DNA of 64,000 nt. Origin: Mermis nigrescens. Lineage: Eukaryota; Nematoda; Enoplea; Mermithida; Mermithidae. Under the pieces are notes generated by a model. The model was not told where the DNA came from, made no database searches, and saw only the letters and a program-made list of their open reading frames with translations. Of the stretch, positions 46,902-57,759 are shown in pieces. Numbering within the stretch: position 1 is the stretch's first letter; every line of letters starts with the position of its first letter. The position numbers were made by a program, and so were the translations under genes. Location of the stretch: assembly GCA_036768485.1 (NCBI GenBank), contig JAVLUZ010000272.1:244034-308033 (forward strand), written 5' to 3'.

Positions 46902-47194
46902 GACACCTGGGAGTGGGGGAAGGGGTTTGGGTGTATGTACCCACCAAGAAACCGAAATACCCCTCTCCAGAAACTAAAATACCCCCCTCCAGAAACTAAA
47001 ATCCCCTCAGAATTTAATTTTTAGAATTTTTTTGTTTTTTTCACAATTTTTTGATGCCAATGGATAGTGCTTGATGAGAAATGTTGAAAAATGGTGCTTT
47101 TTTGCCAGACCACCATTTTTATGGCCATTTTTTACCTTTAAAAAATCTTGCACTACCCCCTTCCCCCGCAGAATTTTGGGGCTGCCCACGTATG
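46902..47194 (-). mobile_element. MITE-A copy
   Basis: Starts GACACCTGGGAGTGGGG and ends CTGCCCACGTATG. The core is intact. The target duplication has decayed. Confidence 0.8.
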
Positions 47195-47327
47195 TGTGCA
47201 AACCATCCAGACTCCCCAAGATCATGTATGTGCATAATGGTAAAAAATATTTTTCATTCAGATTTGAAATGTACACTGTCTAGCGGTCAGAAGCACAAAA
47301 GGCACAGGACAAAGCCTTGCAAATTGG

Positions 47328-47505
47328 GCATCCGGAAGATTCGCCCCCGACATTTTGCCCCCAACTTTTTGCCTCCGATATTTTGCCCCCGACATTTTGC
47401 CCCCAGGTACGTTTCGCCCCCAAAACTTTCGCCCCCAGACATTTCGCCCCTCGGATGTTTCGCCCCCAAACATTTCGCCCCTCGGATGTTTTGCCCCCAA
47501 TAAAT
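47328..47505 (+). repeat. Left terminal repeat of the Mutator element (minisatellite-like)
   Basis: Starts GCATCCGGAAGATTCGCCCCCG. About ten ~16-18-bp units follow, all with (C/T)GCCCCC and mostly with GACATTT, CAAACATTT or CTCGGATGTT between them. Confidence 0.9.
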
Positions 47506-47809
47506 ATCTTGTTATACTGTACCAATCAACTTGTCTCTGCAATTTTGCTTGCCCTAATCTTTTTTATTTGCCATTACATTCCCAGGAATTCGCTTGACCT
47601 TCGTAAGCATATTTTTTATGTACCTTATTATAATTTCTCCCGGTCGGCAAGCAAAGACCTAATTTTTTGTTTATTTGATAAACATTTGCTGAGACTCTTG
47701 CTTGACCTTACATAATTACATTGTCTTTGTAGTAATATTTTCATCCCTGACCTTTTGTTTGCGACCACACGTTAAATAGGTCATTCAAAAACTATATAAA
47801 GATGACAAA

Positions 47810-50235
47810 ATGGCAGTAAGTCAGTTAGTTGGTGTAAGATTTGCTTAATGGATTCAGTCATTTCGAAAAAGGAAAGAGGAAGCTAGTCTACGAAAACTAC
47901 ATTTATGTATTCTTGAAACAAACGGTCGGATGACATTCAAGCCATTTGGGTTTGTGAAAAACGTTCAACCTGTAAAGGACGCGTTTGGACTGAAGGAATC
48001 AATGGCAAAGTTGTGAAGGTTGTGAATCCTCACAACCACGCAGCACAAGCAGCAAGGCCCAAAGCAATTTGACGTATCAATACAATGACTGCCAGAGCAA
48101 GGACCGCAACAGATCCTCACTGAAGTAATTTCAGGGGCCCATGCCAATATCGCGGCACTCTTGCCAAGAAAAGAGTCACTGAAGAGGACGATTCGAGCAG
48201 CAAGGCAACTTGGGGGCATACCAAGACTGCCTCAAACAATAGATCAACTTGTCATTCCGCCACAGTTTCAGGAGATCAGCATCAACGGCATTCAGCAGCA
48301 ATTTCTCCTCTGGGACTCAGGTATGTTACTTGTCGCGCTGCAGTCTGTTTAATTCTGAGTTTTCGTCGTGCAATTTTTGGGATTTAAGCATACGTGGGCA
48401 TGGGGAAAGTTTGGAGGGTATGCAGCCCCCAAAACCGAAATACTCCCCCAGAATTCAATTTTGAATTTTTTCGCTTTTACTGTGATTTTCTGATGTCAAT
48501 GGTTGTCAAAAAATGGTGTTTTCTTCGCCCTACCACCATTTTTAAGACAGTATTTTAAGTTTTTTGCAACATTTTGCACCCACAGACCACCCAGAATTTT
48601 GTGCTGCCCACCTATAGATTTAAGTCGTTTATAGAAATTTGATTTAGGCTTAAATAAATTTTGGGATTGGAACCGGATATACGAATTTGTTTTGAATTGT
48701 TTAAGGAAATTTAAAAAAAAATTCTTTCAGTGAATTTATAATTTTAAGTATAATATTTTGAATTTGCCTCTAACTTACAAGAACATCATTTAGCCTGTCA
48801 ATTAGAAAAAGTTTTCTGCTTTCTAGTTTGCTAGGTTTGAATGTTTCAGCATACTTAATTTTTCAATGCAGAATTAGGAAATTTTGAACTCTTTCAAAAC
48901 GCTCTGTAGTCCTTTGCGATCTAGTATACAATTTACCCCTAGCCTTTTTCAGCCGATCCATATAAGCTACAGTAACCAAACTTTACAAGGAGATAGCTAT
49001 AAGCCTATTGTACTAATCTGGCAAAATTAGTTATCTTACGGTGTAAACTTACTGCTTTAAAAAAATTAGAAAAAAACTTACTTCACTTTACTTTAAACTT
49101 ACTTTAAACTTACTTTACTTTACTTTAAACTTTACTTTAAACTTACTTTTTTGAACTTACTTTTTTTAATGTAGGATGTTGATTGAGTTACAAAAAACTG
49201 CTTTGTTTGAAACCCATCGAATCGTTTACAATTTTTAGATGCCTTTAGTACGTTGTAAACTGTGAGTGTAAAGCAGTAAGTTTACACGTAAGTCAATCAA
49301 TTTTGTCAGATTAGTACAATAGGCTTATAGTTATTTCCTTGTAAAGTTTGGTTACTGTAGCCTATATGGATCGGCTAAAAAATGCTGGGGTAAATTGTAT
49401 ACTAGATCCGTTCTTTGGATCTTAGCTTTCTAAATACAGAGTTATTAATACAATGCTGAAAACAGCTTATTCTCATGCCTAAAATGTTTTTATCTTTATT
49501 CAGGGATTGAAGTCAACCAGATATTGATCTTTGGAACAAGGGCTAATCTCCATTTATTGTCAAAAAGCAATGAGTGTTCGCCGATGGCACGTTTTCAACT
49601 GCGCCAGCTTTATTTGGGCAGCTCTATATGATTCACGCAGTATGTGATGACCTTGTGATTCCGGTAGTGTATACTTTGCTACCAAACAAAACCCGAGCAG
49701 CATATCAACACATGCTGCAGCAGCTTAAGAACCTGCAATCTGGACTCCAGCCGCAGCAACTGATGACCGATTTTGAGCAGGCTGCAATCCAGGCATTCGA
49801 TGTTGGATTTTCCAATGTCGAGAGATGGGCTGCTTTTTCACCTGTCGCAGTCAGTTTGGCGAAGAGTACAGAACGAGGGACTGAAAGTGCGCTATCAGAA
49901 TGATCATGAATTTGCTCGTTGGATTTATCTGCCGGCCCTTGCGTTTCTCCCTCCCAATGTTGTGGTGCAGTCGTTTGAAGAGCTGCAGGACGATCCCAAC
50001 TTTCCCCAAGAAGCAATGCCGATTGTTAATTATTTTGAGGACACATATATTGGTCAGAGTAAACCAAAGAGGATGCCAGGCCCCTTTATTTCCGGTCTCA
50101 TTTTGGAACGTCTATCAACGTACGTTGGATGGTCAAAATCAGACAAACAATTACATTGAGGCTGGCACCGCAGCTTTCAAGAAACTTGTGGCACACTTTT
50201 CCAAACAAATACCGCTTCATCAACTGCCTGAAACT
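47810..50235 (+). pseudogene. MULE transposase with FLYWCH zinc finger, two exons, broken
   Basis: About 47930-48063 reads WVCEKRSTCKGRVWTEGING and then NPHNH, the C-C-H-H ligands of a FLYWCH zinc finger, a DNA-binding module. Then LLPRKESLKRTIRAARQ, LPQTIDQLVIPPQF and FLLWDSG lead to a donor CTCAG|GTATGT near 48320. The next exon starts after TTATTCAG at 49503 (GIEVNQ). It contains FADGTFSTAPALFGQLY (first catalytic Asp), PVVYTLLPNK and MTDFEQAA (second Asp), then in other frames FHLSQSVWRRVQ and YIEAGTAAFKKL. This is the MULE domain order; the enzyme would cut and insert the element. Frame changes near 49575, 49822 and 50050 and an early stop at 48071 make it inactive. Confidence 0.88.
48389..48616 (-). 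mobile_element. MITE-A in the Mutator intron, perfect target duplication
   Basis: GATTTAAG at 48381-48388 and 48617-48624. Starts CATACGTGGGCATGG and ends GTGCTGCCCACCTATA. It is 228 bp, with one of the usual core segments shortened. Confidence 0.95.
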
Positions 50236-50779
50236 TGACAGCAAAGTCTCCACAATTTTGAAATCGTGCAAGTAATACGGCAACCCTGTCAATAGAGTTG
50301 AAACAGAAAATATCGCGGCGATTTTGATCAAGAATTCGTCGCATTGTGGAGGACATTGAAAATCGAGATTTAATCAATTATCTGCGGGGAATATTGTACA
50401 ATTTTGAATTTTAGATTGTTCACGTTTTCATTCCAACCGCATTCTTTATCTTTGTGTTTTTGTTTTACTTCACAATTAACAATATTGTTTTTATTTGACA
50501 ATTCTGCTTTTCTTGTTGGCAATAGAAATTAAAGCAGCAATATAGTTAAAATATGGTTAAAAAATTGTTTAAATATGTTTGAAAAATTAATAAAGAAATC
50601 TAAAAATGAAAAACGAAAATATTGAAGACCAATCAAGATTGAAAATGAAAAATTTAAAAATTCTTCTTAGTTTATTTCAAAAAAGATCGAAACAACAAAG
50701 AAGAAAAAGCGAAGATTGTGTCCTCCCAAATTTTGACAGCTGTCCATGTATAATGCATACTCGATTTGTTGTACAGCTC

Positions 50780-50974
50780 ACTTGGGGGCGAAACATCCAA
50801 GAGGCGAAATGTTTGGGGCGAAAGTTCCGGGGGCAAAAGGTACCTGGGGGCGAAATGTTTGGGGCGAAAACATCCAGAAGGCCGAAATGTTTGGGGGCAA
50901 AAGTTCCGGGGGCAAAACGTACCTGGGGGCAAAATATTGGGGGCTAAATGTCGGGGGCAAATATTCCCCAAACC
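50780..50974 (-). repeat. Right terminal repeat of the Mutator element (minisatellite-like)
   Basis: Ends GGGGGCAAATATTCCCCAAACC. Units of GGGGGCGAAATGTTT, GGGGGCAAAAGTTCC and GGTACCTGG type, inverse of the left end. ORFs here are artefacts. Confidence 0.9.
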
Positions 50975-51691
50975 GCAAATTGGAATGGGTGGTTCAGTTG
51001 TCTTGCAGATGATTAAGGAAATTCCGCCAAATCAAATCTTCAAAATCTTTTTGGACCGATTTTTCAATAGCCTAAAATTATTTGAAAAACTGAAACAGGA
51101 TGCTTATGAAGCTTGTGACACTGTGCAACTTATTTGTCTTGAAAAGCCGCCATTGAGGAGTGAAAAAGAACTGAAAGCACTTGGGCGTGGTTTTCAGAAG
51201 AAATAATGGAAATGTCATGTGGAATACGAGTTGTCTCATGGTTTGACAATAAGGCGATAGTCCTTTGTTCCACGTATGCTTGAATTGAACCAGAAGATAC
51301 GTGCAAGAGATGGGATGCGAAGAACTCAGAAAAAATTGAAATAAAAAGACCTTTTGTTATTCATGAATACAATATGTTTATGGGTGGTGTTGATTTATCT
51401 GACATGCTTTGAAGCATGTACAGTGATAGCCTGAGATGTTGTCGGTGGTACATGTACCACTTTCTCTATTCCTCGCACATTGCCGTTCAAAATGCATGGA
51501 TTTTGTATCATTGGCATGCAAAACAGCTTCACATGGATTCAAAAAACGTTCTACCATTGAAGGATTTTATTCTGGAAATCCATGGCATGATTTATCGGAA
51601 TGGTAAGATTAATTAGCCTTTATTTTTTGACAATATTGTTCTGAAGAGACGGTTCCAAGATTCTGTCACAGTCAGCCATTCTAGTGACGAT

Positions 51692-51959
51692 CATACATAA
51701 GCAGCACGAAAATTCTGGGGGGATGCAAGATTTTTCAAGTGTCAAAAAATGGCCTCAAAAATGGCGGTATGGCAAAAAAACACTATTTTTCAACGTTTCT
51801 CATCAAGCACTATCCATTGGCATCAAAAATTGCAAAAAAATTTCAGACAATAAATTCTATGGGGTATTTTGGTTTCTGGGGGTATTTAGCTTTTCAAGGG
51901 ATGTATTTTAGTCTCTTGGGGGTGCATACCTTCCAAACCGCACCCCATGCCCAGGTGTG
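51692..51959 (+). mobile_element. MITE-A copy
   Basis: Flanks GTGACGAT and GTGACAAT agree at 7 of 8. Starts CATACATAAGCAGC and ends CCCAGGTGTG. In the last piggyBac intron. Confidence 0.9.
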
Positions 51960-53089
51960 GTGACAATCAAAATGGCATTAAAGAGAACCTAAATTTTGGG
52001 GTTTTGTGGTACAAAAAACTTGAACGTCCAAAAGTATCAAAAAATTTCTGCATGCTCCAAAAAACAACATTTTTATGCTTTCCATTAAGGTGTATTCATT
52101 TCCACCATAAATTTGAAAAAAACCAAAAAAATTTTTGAAATTTTTGTGCTTTGGGCCTTGCAGACTATGGAAGATTGTCTTCTCAGTTTTGTAGATATAG
52201 ACCACCAAATTATAATAAGTACACATTTACAGGCATGGGATTTGTGAATAGGATTATTGATTTTAAAAAGTTATATTGATTATGATTTATTTTATTATTT
52301 TATTTCAATTTTTTATTGTTTAATTTTATTTTATGATTTTATTTGTATTTGATTTGTGTCTGCATTTTACCAGTATTTTGCGTCCTAATAAAATTTGTTG
52401 TAAAGATATGAGATACTAAAAATCCTTAATAACATTTATAATATTGAAAAAATTTTTAAGAAGACATGAAATTTATATTCATTTTTTGATTTGTAAAAAT
52501 GCTTGTACATTAAGTTTTGAGAAGTGATTCTATAAAATAGAAAAGGAGTAGAGGTTAGCAATTTTGCTAAAAGAAATAGCGTTACAGTTACATGTATAAA
52601 TCTAATATATTAAAATTTGAATAAATTGAAAAAATGATCATGCCACTATTTTTAGCTTTTTATGGTGAACTTAATCAAAACTTTTTTATACTAGCTGCTA
52701 GTTGCAAATTCTAGAAGAATGCAGATTTTATTGATTTTTGTATTCTGTCTCCTGAACCAAAGGATGTATTTTCTATCTTGAAAAAGTTGAACTGTTTAGG
52801 CATTCCCCCATGTTTGTAGCTATTGTTTCAAGCATCTCTTTATGAATCCTTGTTCATACATATGCATTCCTGTATTTTTTGATAATCTAATATAGATAGT
52901 ATTTTTTGATAAACAAATATACATAGTATTTTTTGATAATCTATTATTCTAATTAAGACTGCATTTTCCAATGTTTTCGGACATGCACTATCCAGTGGAA
53001 TAATAAAATTCGAACATTTTGAAAAAATTTGTTGTTTCTAAATGGGGTATGAAAAGTTTCATTTTTTGGCCACACCTAAGGGAAAACTA
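51960..53089. other. AT-rich intron-like DNA, nothing recognised
   Basis: Very AT-rich (runs of TTTTATT at 52250-52380). The phrase ATAGTATTTTTTGATAA occurs three times near 52870-52940. Confidence 0.4.
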
Positions 53090-53714
53090 AAGAATGTACC
53101 TACTTCATTCTTGGCACAAAGCAGTGTTTTTTGTACAAGGTCCGTTTGAACATGTACAAAGATGGTCCCTAAAAGTCTTTGTACATTTTGTGCACAAAAA
53201 TTTTTGGGTACTATAATATGGTACAGTAACAATTTTAGTGTGGCAAAAACAGAGTTGTTTGACCATTGGTTACGTATTTTAGCAATTTCTAGGTTTCTGA
53301 GGGCAAAAATCAGTAATAATTGTCTCAAAACAGCGCAAAGCACCAAAAAATTTGGCATTTTCCTTTCAAAATGCAATTTCTGAAATTATAAAGATATATA
53401 GAACACACAATTGCTCATTTTGGTTTTGGCGCAGAGCGCTGAGAATTTTGCGGATTTCAAACCTTTTTTTTGCAGTTTTTCTCTTCCAAAAAAATCTTTG
53501 TATATGTACAAAGACGGTCCCCAAAAGTCTTTGTACATCGCAAAAAATCTTTGCCGAATACAAAAAACTGTGGCACAAAGCCCTAAAAATTTGAAGATTT
53601 TCTGAAAAATACACGCTAGTTTTTCCATCTATTCATGCATCATCTTACCTCTCAAAATTTTTTTATGGCTAAGGCGGAGGGGCGGCCGCCCGGTCCTCCC
53701 CTAAATATGGCCTT
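53090..53714 (-). repeat. hAT-type palindromic repeat, inverse copy
   Basis: Inverse of 44850-45240. It has an imperfect palindrome CTTTGTATATGTACAAAG at 53496-53513 and a damaged one near 53150. The right edge CCTAAATATGGCCTTG (53699-53714) next to a GGGGCGGCCGCCC block resembles a hAT-type end. Confidence 0.6.
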
Positions 53715-53806
53715 GTACATAGACATTTAGGTATGTGTGTATATGCTTACTACATATGTATGTGTGTATGTACATATCTTGAATTTTGAAATCTTTCACT
53801 TTTCAG

Positions 53807-54270
53807 CTGCAGATACAGCTAAAATTTCAGTAGCACCATGGGACCATACGTGGGCAGCAAGAAAATTCTGGGGGGGGGTGCAAGATTTTTTTGAAGGTCA
53901 AAAAATGGCCTTAAATATGGTAGTATGGCGATAAAAACACCATTTTTCGACGTTTCTCATCAAGCACTATCCATTGGCATCAAAAAGTTGCAGAAAAAAA
54001 CGAAAAAAATTTTCAAAAATTGAATTCTGGGGGGATATTTTGGTTTCTGGGGGGTGCATGGCGGGCGCATACCCCCAAACCACGCCCAGGTGTGCATGGG
54101 ACTGTCATGATTATCAATATGACCAAGTCGCCCACTTTGCCCAGTCAGTTTCAACAGAACAAGTTTGTCGCCATTGTGGCAAGAAGTCAAAAATTATTCG
54201 TGTGAAATGCAAAGTTGGTTTATGTGTGAAGCTGGATAGATCGTGTTTTATTGACTATCATGTATTGTAA
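53807..54270 (+). pseudogene. piggyBac gene, last exon with Cys-rich domain, split by MITE-A
   Basis: It follows the acceptor CTTTTCAG. The first 38 bases and the part after the MITE share one frame once the MITE and one 8-bp duplication are ignored. The end has the pattern C-x2-C...C-x5-C...C followed by FIDYH (CRHCGKKSK, VKCKVGLCVKLDRSC), the cross-brace zinc domain of piggyBac proteins that binds the transposon ends. The stop TAA at 54268-54270 is the natural end. Apart from the MITE this exon is open. Confidence 0.82.
53845..54094 (+). mobile_element. MITE-A in the last piggyBac exon, perfect target duplication
   Basis: CATGGGAC at 53837-53844 and 54095-54102. Starts CATACGTGGGCAGC and ends CCCAGGTGTG. 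Confidence 0.98.
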
Positions 54271-54585
54271 TGTACTGTGCATTTTTTCTCCTCAACGCCT
54301 TATTGAATGTGTTGAATTCTTAATAAATTCATAATAATCATTCATAATAAGCTGACCGCATTCAGTTCAAAAAATGTGTGGGGGCTTGGGAGTAGTGCTG
54401 AAATTCAGGGCCCAGAAATATTCAAGAAAATATTATATGTATAAATGTAGAGTCAACACAATATCCTTGACGTTTCTTATGCTCTTTCCATTGGCATCAA
54501 AAAATAAAAAAGAAAAGTTCAGTTTTGCATATGGGCTTATTCGATCCTAGTGCCTAACAAATTGCATCACCCCTATGGATGTAGA

Positions 54586-54712
54586 CATACATGGGCAGCA
54601 ACCAAATTCTGAGGGATCTGATGGGGCCAAGTGACCAAGAATTCAATTCTGGCGGTATAGCAACAATTATTGATTTTTTGGGTGGTAACAACCTACCCCA
54701 TGTCTATGTGTG
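54586..54712 (+). mobile_element. MITE-A, short internally deleted copy (127 bp)
   Basis: Keeps both ends (CATACATGGGCAGC and CATGTCTATGTGTG) and the GAATTCAATTCTGG part but lacks the core. Flanks GATGTAGA and GATGCGGG match only partly. Confidence 0.7.
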
Positions 54713-54790
54713 GATGCGGGCATGTTGTTGAAAATAAAAAAAGGGTTGACTGAGTATTAAACCACCAACCTTCAGAATAATAGTCTACTC

Positions 54791-55052
54791 CATACGTGGG
54801 CAGCAAGAAAATTCTGGGGGGGGTCCAAGATTTTTGAAGGTCAAAAAATGGCCTCAAAAATGGTGGTATGGCGATAAAAACACCATTTTCCGACGTTTCT
54901 CATCAAGCACTATCCATTGGCATCAAAAAATTGCGAAAAAAACGAAAAAAATTTCAAAAATTGAATTCTAGGGGGGTCTTTTGATTTCTGGGGGGGTCTT
55001 TTGGTTTTTTTTTGGGGGGGGGGTCAGACCCCAGAACCCACGCCCATGTGTG
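54791..55052 (+). mobile_element. MITE-A copy with perfect target duplication
   Basis: GTCTACTC at 54783-54790 and 55053-55060. Starts CATACGTGGGCAGC and ends CCCATGTGTG. Confidence 0.98.
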
Positions 55053-55464
55053 GTCTACTCTATTACCCATTCCACAAGCCAACCTAAATCATGAAAATGT
55101 TTCCATTCTTACATACGTTCACAACGTCTGGTCTGACTGGAACAATAAAATTATGTACATTATTAATTAACTTTTTCAGCATAGATAAATTAAGTGACTC
55201 CTAAATAGTTCAAAAGCTTGTGGGTACACACATGCATACCTATACATACATTAAATAAGTATATACCTATTACTGTTATGCCTACATGTACATACATATG
55301 TTTTTCAGATCAATTCTGCATGACATGCATGTAATTATGGTTTAAAATTGTTTTTTTGTGGGCTCACTATGCATGACTTCTTCTAAATCCATAAATTCAA
55401 AGTAAAAACTGAACATCCAAAATATCGGATGTCCCATAATAACTTTCGTCAAAAGTCAGGTAAG
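55053..55464. other. No gene recognised
   Basis: AT-rich DNA with CATACATA-type simple sequence near 55225-55300. Confidence 0.3.
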
Positions 55465-55649
55465 TTATTATGGGCCATCCGATAAATCGGATAGACCCTA
55501 ATTATGGGGCATCCGAAAAATCGGATTTTTTTCCTCACCCCCAAGGCCATAATGGGAGCTGAAAAAATCAAGTACCACCTTTCATCATTCTGACCATCCT
55601 GGCAAAATTTCATTATCCTAGTGCAATTTTTTTATTAGGCTCATAATAA
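55465..55649. mobile_element. MITE-C related element
   Basis: Left end TTATTATGGGCCATCCGATA, right end AGGCTCATAATAA. The phrase ATGGG(C/G)CATCCGA(T/A)AAATCGG occurs twice near the left end, and an inverse piece (CGGATGTCCCATAATAA) stands just before at 55426-55442. Confidence 0.5.
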
Positions 55650-55807
55650 AGGGTTAAGAACAAATATTTTGCAGAGCAGATAAAACATGAAAGAAATCAG
55701 AAGCTGAGACAAATTAGACTACAAAGCTTATTAATAACTGCATGCATTGAAGCTAAAATGGATTAATTCTAGTCCTAAATGATCAAACTAATCTAGAGGA
55801 AAAGCTT

Positions 55808-56024
55808 TTAAACAAAACAAATGTGTTGGACTTCTGGCGGCTTAAAAGAAACTTGTATCAAAATTTGGCAAACCTATCCCGAAGATATCTTAATCCACCA
55901 CCAACTAGCACAAGCAGCAAGAGATTGTTCAGTAGTAAAGGCTACATTTGTAGCAAAAAGTGTTTGCGTCTGTTACCAGAAAATCTAGAAATGCTGGTTT
56001 TTTATCAAAGAACTTGCAATATTT
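55808..56024 (+). pseudogene. hAT transposase C-terminal dimerisation domain (hATC)
   Basis: The frame reads VLDFWRLKRNLYQNLANLSRRYL, then PPTSTSSKRLFSSKGYI and KKCLRLLPENLEMLVFYQ. This is the hATC signature: the LxxW/FW helix, the (T/S)S-S-R-x-FS segment and the LxPENxExLVFL end. The stop at 56024 is where such proteins normally end. Upstream (55680-55800) only stop-rich sequence in the same style remains, so this is the tail of a degraded gene. It may belong to the same lineage as the fragment at 31140. Confidence 0.8.
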
Positions 56025-56271
56025 GAACTACGATTACTGAATTTGAGCTTTACTTTTATATGTGCAATTCATACACTGGTGATTTATTGCCAGCCGCAAG
56101 TGCATTTATGTATATTTGAGTGATTTTTTAAACAAGCATTCTGAGTTGCACTTTCTAGTCTGATTTACATGCTTTTCTTGAATAAACTTGCATAAAAAAG
56201 AAGTGCTGTTTATTGCTTTCTTCAGTTCTTCACTTGAATTATATTTAATTGACTTCAAACCTGTATTTATT

Positions 56272-56392
56272 GCAGCACCGGCACTGGCGCCACTGCCAGG
56301 CAAGCACCGGCCTGATGCCAGTGCTGGAGCACTGGCGCTGGTGCGGGTGCTGGTGCACTGGCGCTGGTGCAGTGCTGCTGCTGGGAACATCA
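56272..56392 (+). repeat. GC-rich GCTGGTGC minisatellite
   Basis: About 120 bp of GCACTGGCGC / CTGGTGC / GCCAGTGC units on both strands, with G+C far above its surroundings. It can fold strongly. Ala-rich ORFs through it are artefacts. Confidence 0.85.
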
Positions 56393-56489
56393 CTAGTATG
56401 GAGTAAGTTGATCATGTCCGACTTTGTATGAATAGCCAGAAAATTGGCATAACAAAAACCTGTCACTTTTTTGTGAGCCTAATTCTTTC

Positions 56490-56775
56490 AAATGAGCAGC
56501 ACTCCATTTTTAGTTATTATACAACCTAAAGCGTATTTTGCACCTGATGCATATGTCTTCTTTACTGTACAGGTTTTATGCACAAGTTGAGATTTGTTCA
56601 AGAGGGTGCATCTATGAATTCTCACCATATTTAAGGCATCTGGGTAGCAAAATGTTTCAATGTATACAGCTCTGGTGGTCATGAAACGTTTTTTAATTCA
56701 TACTCTAATCCCCTCTTGTTTTTAAAAAATCTTGGTCATGCCATTTTCCTCCAAAACAAAATCCTGGATATGGGT
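56490..56775 (+). repeat. hAT-type repeat, right part
   Basis: Related to 13244-13500 and ends CAAAATCCTGGATATGGGTCC, a decayed CAGG...TATCCAG end. Confidence 0.5.
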
Positions 56776-57208
56776 CCAAATCAGATAATCATTTTTCTAG
56801 AAGTTCCGATGGAGTTAATAGGTCTGCAAATTTATATAGATTTCAATGCTTAGTGTTGATCTATTCAGTCAGGAGTAATACATTAACAACCAAGTAAGCC
56901 TTAGACTATAAACAGGCCTGTATCTGATGTGTTTGCCTGAATAGATAAAGACTGATAGCAAGGCCAGTGATATTATCGAGCGCATTATTATTGCTTGCCT
57001 TGTTTAACATGTCATCACTACACGCATAATATAATTGTACATATATGAAGTTACATATACTACATATACAACTTCATATTTATTTCCGTCGGCAATCATC
57101 AGAAATTGGCTCGCTCAAAATTTGTATGTTTGAGCAAACCAATCGGGTTGGTGCGTGTCCTATTTCCATACATTAACATATTGACCAACAAATAGGACAC
57201 CTGCCAAC

Positions 57209-57483
57209 CATATATGGGCAGCAAGAAAATTCTGGTGGGAGGGGGTGCAAGATTTTTTGAAGGCCAAAAAATGGCCTTAAAAATGGTGGTAGGTATGGCA
57301 ATAAAAACACTATTTTTTGACATTTCTCATCAAGCACTATCCATTGACATCAAAAAAGTGCCAAAAAACAAAAAAAATTTTCAAAAATTGAATTCTTGGG
57401 GGGGGTATTTTTATTTCTGGGGTGGCGTTATTTTAGTTTCTGGGGGCTGCATACCCCCTCAAACTCCCCCATGCCCAGGTGTG
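57209..57483 (+). mobile_element. MITE-A in the 5' LTR
   Basis: Flanks CTGCCAAC and GTGCCAAT agree at 6 of 8. The 3' LTR (62582-62600) shows the empty site. Starts CATATATGGGCAGC. Confidence 0.95.
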
Positions 57484-57505
57484 GTGCCAATCACCATGAC
57501 TGTCT

Positions 57506-57513
57506 TATATAAA
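57506..57513 (+). promoter_or_regulatory. Probable TATA box of the 5' LTR
   Basis: TATATAAA, with a second TATATAAG 10 bases on, in the last third of the LTR. In the 3' LTR the first is changed to TATCTAAA. A start site around 57540-57560 would fit. Confidence 0.45.
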
Positions 57514-57759
57514 AACCTATATAAGTAAAGCTATAAGATAGACAGTCAGTTTGCAACAAATTTACGCTGTGTTCCATTTTCTCTCTATTGGACTGCTGCC
57601 TATTATTTAGCCAATATTGGTTGGCGACGTTTGATATTCAAAGCGTTGGCACAGTTAGACGTGTGACGGACCAATGTAGACACGTTAATTGGCAAAAAAC
57701 ATCAACAAACAAGGCAATTTGATTGTTGGTTGGATGCTGGATTGCTGGTGGTGGACCTC

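Larger units (their letters stand above)
47328..50974 (+). mobile_element. Mutator-like element (FLYWCH-MULE type) with 9-bp target duplication
   Basis: GCAAATTGG occurs at 47319-47327 and 50975-50983, the 9-bp duplication expected for Mutator elements. Both ends are arrays of a short GGGGGCGAAA-type unit in opposite orientation. Between them lies a transposase gene with a FLYWCH zinc finger and a MULE domain. Length 3647 bp, including a MITE-A copy at 48389. It entered a piggyBac exon. Confidence 0.92.
47262..51602 (+). pseudogene. piggyBac gene, exon split by the Mutator element
   Basis: Left part 47262-47327 (after the acceptor TTTTCATTCAG) reads FEMYTV, stop, then a basic stretch. Right part 50984-51602 goes on in the same frame once the Mutator element and one copy of its 9-bp duplication are ignored: MGGSVVLQMIKEIP, FFNSLKLFEKL, then WFDNKAIVL, YNMFMGGVDLSDM and VQNAWILYHWHAK, ending at GGAA|TGGTAAGA. 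DNK holds the third catalytic Asp. Stops near 51206, 51284 and 51411 and a frame change near 51207 show later decay. Confidence 0.85.
56925..57687 (+). repeat. 5' LTR of retrotransposon 2 (with a MITE-A inside)
   Basis: From TGATGTGTTTGCC to GACACGTTA. Without the MITE and one 8-bp duplication it is about 480 bp, equal to the 3' LTR. Confidence 0.92.

Noticed and set aside
47258..47542. Overlapping Pro/Phe- or Gly/Lys-rich ORFs over the Mutator ends (also 50672-51206)
   Set aside because: All six frames are open because of the repeated GC-rich unit; they only reflect the terminal repeats.
53671..53714. Palindromic GGCGGCCGCCC block taken as a CpG-island promoter
   Set aside because: It is a short G/C block near the end of a hAT-type repeat, like those at 13038 and 35605.
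56106..56406. Ala-rich ORFs around 56272-56392
   Set aside because: These are minisatellite artefacts, open on both strands.
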